From an uncultured Fidelibacterota bacterium (lineage in GTDB: Bacteria > Fidelibacterota > Marinisomatia > Marinisomatales > UBA8229): a DNA stretch of 17,748 nt. Below, in pieces: positions 14,887-17,748 of this stretch. A program made the position numbers and the translations under genes. Position 1 is the first letter of the stretch; each line of letters opens with the position of its first letter. The DNA is taken from positions 1 to 17,748 of the forward strand of contig CAJXJG010000014.1 in NCBI GenBank assembly GCA_913054425.1, read 5' to 3'. The notes beneath the pieces are model-generated. The model was not told where the DNA came from. It worked only from the letters and a program-made list of their open reading frames with translations, and did not search any database.

Positions 14887-16338
14887 ATGGATCTGAGTCG
14901 GTATTTCACTTTAGCTGATATCAGCGGTATTGCGCCCGAAATTGTTCTGACTATAGCAGCACTGTCTGTTCTGACAGTGGAGATGATGCGCGTTTCCCGT
15001 CCCGGAATCAACTTAATGGTAGCTGCTGCGGGTTTGTTGGTGGCGGGAGTCTTTGCAGCACAAGGGTTCAAGGAAGAAATACTCTTTGGAGGAATGCTGA
15101 GGCTCAACAAAATCTCTCTGTTCTTTGATTTTCTTTATCTGGCAGTTGCATTTGGAACCTTGATTCTTTCGCAGGGCTACCTAGAGAAAAAAGGGGGTAA
15201 GCCTCGAGGAGAATATCATGCGCTCATACTTTTTTGTGTAATTGGGATGATGTTGATGACAGAAGCTAACGACCTTGTGATCGTTTTCCTTGGGTTGGAA
15301 CTTCTTTCTCTTTCGCTCTACATTTTGGTTGGGTTCCTTCGTCATGATGTTCTTAGTAATGAGTCCGGATTGAAATATCTATTTTTGGGGGCATTTTCCA
15401 CCGGATTTTTTTTATTTGGTGCAGCTTTGATCTATGGTGCTGCCGGAACGACAAACTATAACGAAATTGCCTCAGTCGTTGCATCAGGAGAGATTCTTTC
15501 CTATTTGTATCTTTCCCTTGGAATCGGATTGTTGCTCATCGGGTTTGCTTTTAAGGTAGCCCTTGTACCTTTTCACTTGTGGTCTCCAGATGTATATCAA
15601 GGAGCACCTACCACGGTGACAGCCTTTCTCTGTACGGCTCCCAAAGCAGCTGGTTTTGGCGCTTTGTTGAATATTTTTATCGTGGCCTTCCCAGAAATTC
15701 AGATTGAATGGCAAAAATTATTTTGGATATTAGCTGCATTAACCATGACTATTGGAAATATCTCAGCCCTGATGCAGTCTCATGTGAAACGGATGCTTGC
15801 TTTTTCTAGTGTTTCCCATGCTGGATACCTTGTTTTAGGTGTGCTTGTCCTAAATAGTGTGGGTCTTTCTGCAGTACTTTTTTATCTGGTAGTTTACTCA
15901 GCAATGAATCTTGGTGCTTTTGCTATTTTACTGCTGGTAGAAAAGGATGGTAAAGGATTGAATTTTAAAGACTACCGAGGATTTGCTACACAGCACCCAT
16001 GGATGGCGGTAGCTATGGCCGTATTCATGATATCACTGGCTGGGTTTCCCCCTACTGGAGGCTTCATCGCAAAATATGGACTTTTATCTTCAGCGGTGGC
16101 AGAAGGATATATTTGGCTTGTGGTTATTGCAGTTCTAAACACACTAGTGTCGGCGTATTATTACCTGCGACTCATTGTGAACATGTATATGCAGGAAGAA
16201 AAGGATATTTCAAATCCAGTATCTGGAGTATTGGTATTGGGTCTTATCGGATTTTTAGCTGTGATTGTGCTTATACTTGGGATCACTCCTGAATTTCTTT
16301 TAAATATTACTACTGAAGCGGCAACTACTGCTTTCTGA
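14887..16338 (+). CDS. nuoN: NADH-quinone oxidoreductase subunit N, second and complete copy
   Basis: NuoN (483 aa; ND2/Nqo14 homologue) is the antiporter-like subunit closest to the NuoJ/K section of the membrane arm. The channel residues are Glu138 (TM5, FLGLELLSLSLY), Lys223 (TM7, FAFKVALVPFHLWSPDVYQG), Lys253 (TM8, APKAAGF) and Lys396 (TM12, GFIAKYGL). VKRMLAFSSVSHAGY (300-314) is the usual broken-helix segment. Fourteen helices and a normal length indicate an intact gene. It is related to, but clearly diverged from, the partial NuoN at the start of the window. Its codon use (1 of 9 Arg as AGA/AGG by hand count) is like nuoD and unlike the preceding nuoM. It closes the nuo cluster. Confidence 0.97.
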   Translation: MDLSRYFTLADISGIAPEIVLTIAALSVLTVEMMRVSRPGINLMVAAAGLLVAGVFAAQGFKEEILFGGMLRLNKISLFFDFLYLAVAFGTLILSQGYLEKKGGKPRGEYHALILFCVIGMMLMTEANDLVIVFLGLELLSLSLYILVGFLRHDVLSNESGLKYLFLGAFSTGFFLFGAALIYGAAGTTNYNEIASVVASGEILSYLYLSLGIGLLLIGFAFKVALVPFHLWSPDVYQGAPTTVTAFLCTAPKAAGFGALLNIFIVAFPEIQIEWQKLFWILAALTMTIGNISALMQSHVKRMLAFSSVSHAGYLVLGVLVLNSVGLSAVLFYLVVYSAMNLGAFAILLLVEKDGKGLNFKDYRGFATQHPWMAVAMAVFMISLAGFPPTGGFIAKYGLLSSAVAEGYIWLVVIAVLNTLVSAYYYLRLIVNMYMQEEKDISNPVSGVLVLGLIGFLAVIVLILGITPEFLLNITTEAATTAF

Positions 16339-16390
16339 TGGAAGGATTCACTTCCCACATCTCCGCTTATAATAAAGTACATGTTTGCAT

Positions 16391-17748
16391 ATGATGTTTT
16401 CGAAAAATATTTTCTATTGGATGATTCCTTTCTTTTTCTTGATAATACCAGCAGAAATCATTGGATCGGCCGGGGAAGGAAATTATACTCCCCATTTGGA
16501 TGGTTCTGATTTACCTATTTCCTGGGTAATCCCATTTATCGGAATCTTGTTTTCAATTGCGGTTTTTCCATTAATTGCACCTAATTTTTGGCACCATCAT
16601 TTTGGAAAAGTGTGCTTTCTCTGGTCGCTTATTTTCATTATTCCATTTCTTTATTTTTTAGGTTTAGATATAACTCTTTACTCAATCCTGCATGTAGGAT
16701 TTCTTGAATATATCCCTTTTATTTTGTTACTATTAGCTTTATTCACCATTTCAGGGGGGATATTTTTAACAGGCAAATTAATTGGCAATCCCAAGGTTAA
16801 TGTTGGGATCATTCTTATTGGTACAATCCTGGCTGGCTGGATTGGAACCACCGGAGCTTCAATACTCCTCATTCGTCCTCTCCTGCGTGCAAACGCTTGG
16901 CGGAAAAATAAGGTACATATAGTTGTGTTTTTTATCTTTCTTGTGGCAAATATTGGAGGATCACTTTCTCCTCTTGGAGATCCACCACTATTTCTTGGAT
17001 TTTTACATGGCGTTGACTTTTTTTGGACTACAAAAGCAATGTTCGTTCCAATGCTCTTTGTTGTTACAATTCTCCTTACGATATTTTACAGCTTAGATTC
17101 ATTTTATTATCGCAAGGAAGATTTAACTAGTATTTCAGAAGAATCTCATGAAGTAATCAAAAAGAAATTAGGAATAGAAGGAAAATTCAATTTCATTCTA
17201 CTTGCGGGGGTGATTTTTTCTGTCTTATTAAGCGGAATCTGGAAACCTAATCTTTCCTTTTCGGTTTTTCATGTGGAGCTGGAGATTCAGAATGTTACTC
17301 GTGATATCTTGTTGCTGACCCTAACGTATATTAGCTGGTTAACGACATCAAAACAAATTAGAGAAAAAAATGAGTTCACATGGTTCCCCATTCAGGAAGT
17401 CGCAAAAATCTTTGCAGGGATTTTCATCACCATAATTCCGGCGATTGCTATTTTGAGAGCTGGAGTGGACGGCGCACTTTCCGGAGTAGTAAATTTCGTG
17501 TCGTCCAACGGAAATCCTGTGAATTCCATGTACTTCTGGGCCACTGGAATCCTTTCCAGTTTTCTGGATAATGCTCCGACTTATCTGGTATTCTTCAACA
17601 CGGCGGGAGGTGATGCAGACAAGCTTATGGGTGAATTTTACACGACGCTATTGGCTATCTCTGCGGGTGCAGTATTTATGGGTGCCAACACGTACATTGG
17701 AAATGCACCTAACTTTATGGTGAAATCCATTTCAGAAGAAGCAGGAAT
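16391..17748 (+). CDS. nhaD: NhaD-type sodium:proton antiporter (3'-truncated by window edge)
   Basis: The open frame of 452 codons runs off the window end. It encodes a polytopic ion-transporter-superfamily protein of the NhaD type, which exchanges cytoplasmic Na+ (or Li+) for external H+. Visible signatures are GTTGASILLIRPLLRAN (152-168), NIGGSLSPLGDPPLFLGFL (187-205), SSFLDNAPTYLVFF (389-402) and GANTYIGNAPNFMVK (431-445). About ten or more hydrophobic helices are present, with a charged cytosolic-looking loop at 240-265. Judged by the usual family length, only some 30 residues are missing. Start: tandem ATGs at 16391 and 16394 follow an in-frame stop at 16373, with no clear Shine-Dalgarno sequence. 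It lies 52 bases after nuoN on the same strand, so it may be cotranscribed. A general anion-transporter role is less likely, given the motifs. Confidence 0.88.
   Translation, partial: MMFSKNIFYWMIPFFFLIIPAEIIGSAGEGNYTPHLDGSDLPISWVIPFIGILFSIAVFPLIAPNFWHHHFGKVCFLWSLIFIIPFLYFLGLDITLYSILHVGFLEYIPFILLLLALFTISGGIFLTGKLIGNPKVNVGIILIGTILAGWIGTTGASILLIRPLLRANAWRKNKVHIVVFFIFLVANIGGSLSPLGDPPLFLGFLHGVDFFWTTKAMFVPMLFVVTILLTIFYSLDSFYYRKEDLTSISEESHEVIKKKLGIEGKFNFILLAGVIFSVLLSGIWKPNLSFSVFHVELEIQNVTRDILLLTLTYISWLTTSKQIREKNEFTWFPIQEVAKIFAGIFITIIPAIAILRAGVDGALSGVVNFVSSNGNPVNSMYFWATGILSSFLDNAPTYLVFFNTAGGDADKLMGEFYTTLLAISAGAVFMGANTYIGNAPNFMVKSISEEAG

Noticed and set aside
11206..16338. A separate Mrp-type Na+/H+ antiporter operon inserted in the nuo cluster
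   Set aside because: No MrpA, B, C, E, F or G homologues are present, the genes are coupled to nuoK, and the NuoL-like lateral helix points to complex I. Only the MrpD-like family is shared.
16340..16355. Small inverted repeat GGAAG-GATTCA-CTTCC just after the second nuoN stop
   Set aside because: A five-base-pair stem with a six-base loop and no following T run is too weak to call a terminator.

Overview
The window is almost entirely one long plus-strand respiratory complex I (NADH:quinone oxidoreductase, nuo) locus. It is flanked on the left by the 3' end of another nuoN gene and on the right by a 3'-truncated NhaD-type sodium:proton antiporter gene. I see no RNA genes, insertion sequences, CRISPR arrays or convincing minus-strand genes. 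DNA composition is moderately AT-rich. Most starts lack a clear Shine-Dalgarno sequence and many genes overlap by 1 or 4 bases. NuoC and NuoD are separate, NuoE/F/G are present and NuoG is short (529 aa). This combination suggests an FCB-group bacterium (Bacteroidota/Ignavibacteria/Calditrichota/Neomarinimicrobiota-like), but that is an inference with low confidence.

Layout: 1-1140 is the C-terminal part of a first NuoN. 1141-1290 is a 150-base gap that may carry the promoter. 1291-9710 holds nuoA, B, C, D, E, F, G, H, I, J and K in the standard order. The NADH-oxidising arm (E, F, G), the connecting and quinone-site subunits (B, C, D, I, H) and the small membrane subunits (A, J, K) are all intact, with every expected iron-sulfur ligand visible. 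From 9710 the usual L-M-N set is altered. A MrpD-like antiporter subunit (498 aa) is followed by an 84-aa two-helix membrane protein. Then comes a 603-aa protein with a MrpD-like core and a NuoL-like C-terminal lateral helix plus anchor, then NuoM (521 aa) and a second, complete NuoN (483 aa). 16391-17748 is nhaD.

The main point of interest is that the complex encoded here appears to have four antiporter-like proton-channel subunits instead of three. There is no canonical NuoL; the 603-aa protein takes its place, and its lateral helix looks about 30 residues longer than usual, as needed to span one more subunit. Its TM7 lysine is replaced by asparagine. Codon use (ATA for Ile, AGA/AGG for Arg) in the 603-aa gene and nuoM differs from the rest of the operon, which suggests that this part has a different origin. 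Complex I gene sets with a fourth pumping subunit are already known from the literature, so the architecture as such is not new. The 84-aa protein, the lost lysine, the second nuoN next door and the mosaic composition are the parts least explained.

Working together: NADH electrons pass from FMN in NuoF through Fe-S clusters in E, F, G, I and B to quinone at the B/D/H interface. The membrane arm (H, A, J, K, N, M, the extra MrpD-like subunit and the L-like subunit) pumps cations, presumably protons. The adjacent NhaD could use that gradient to expel sodium.
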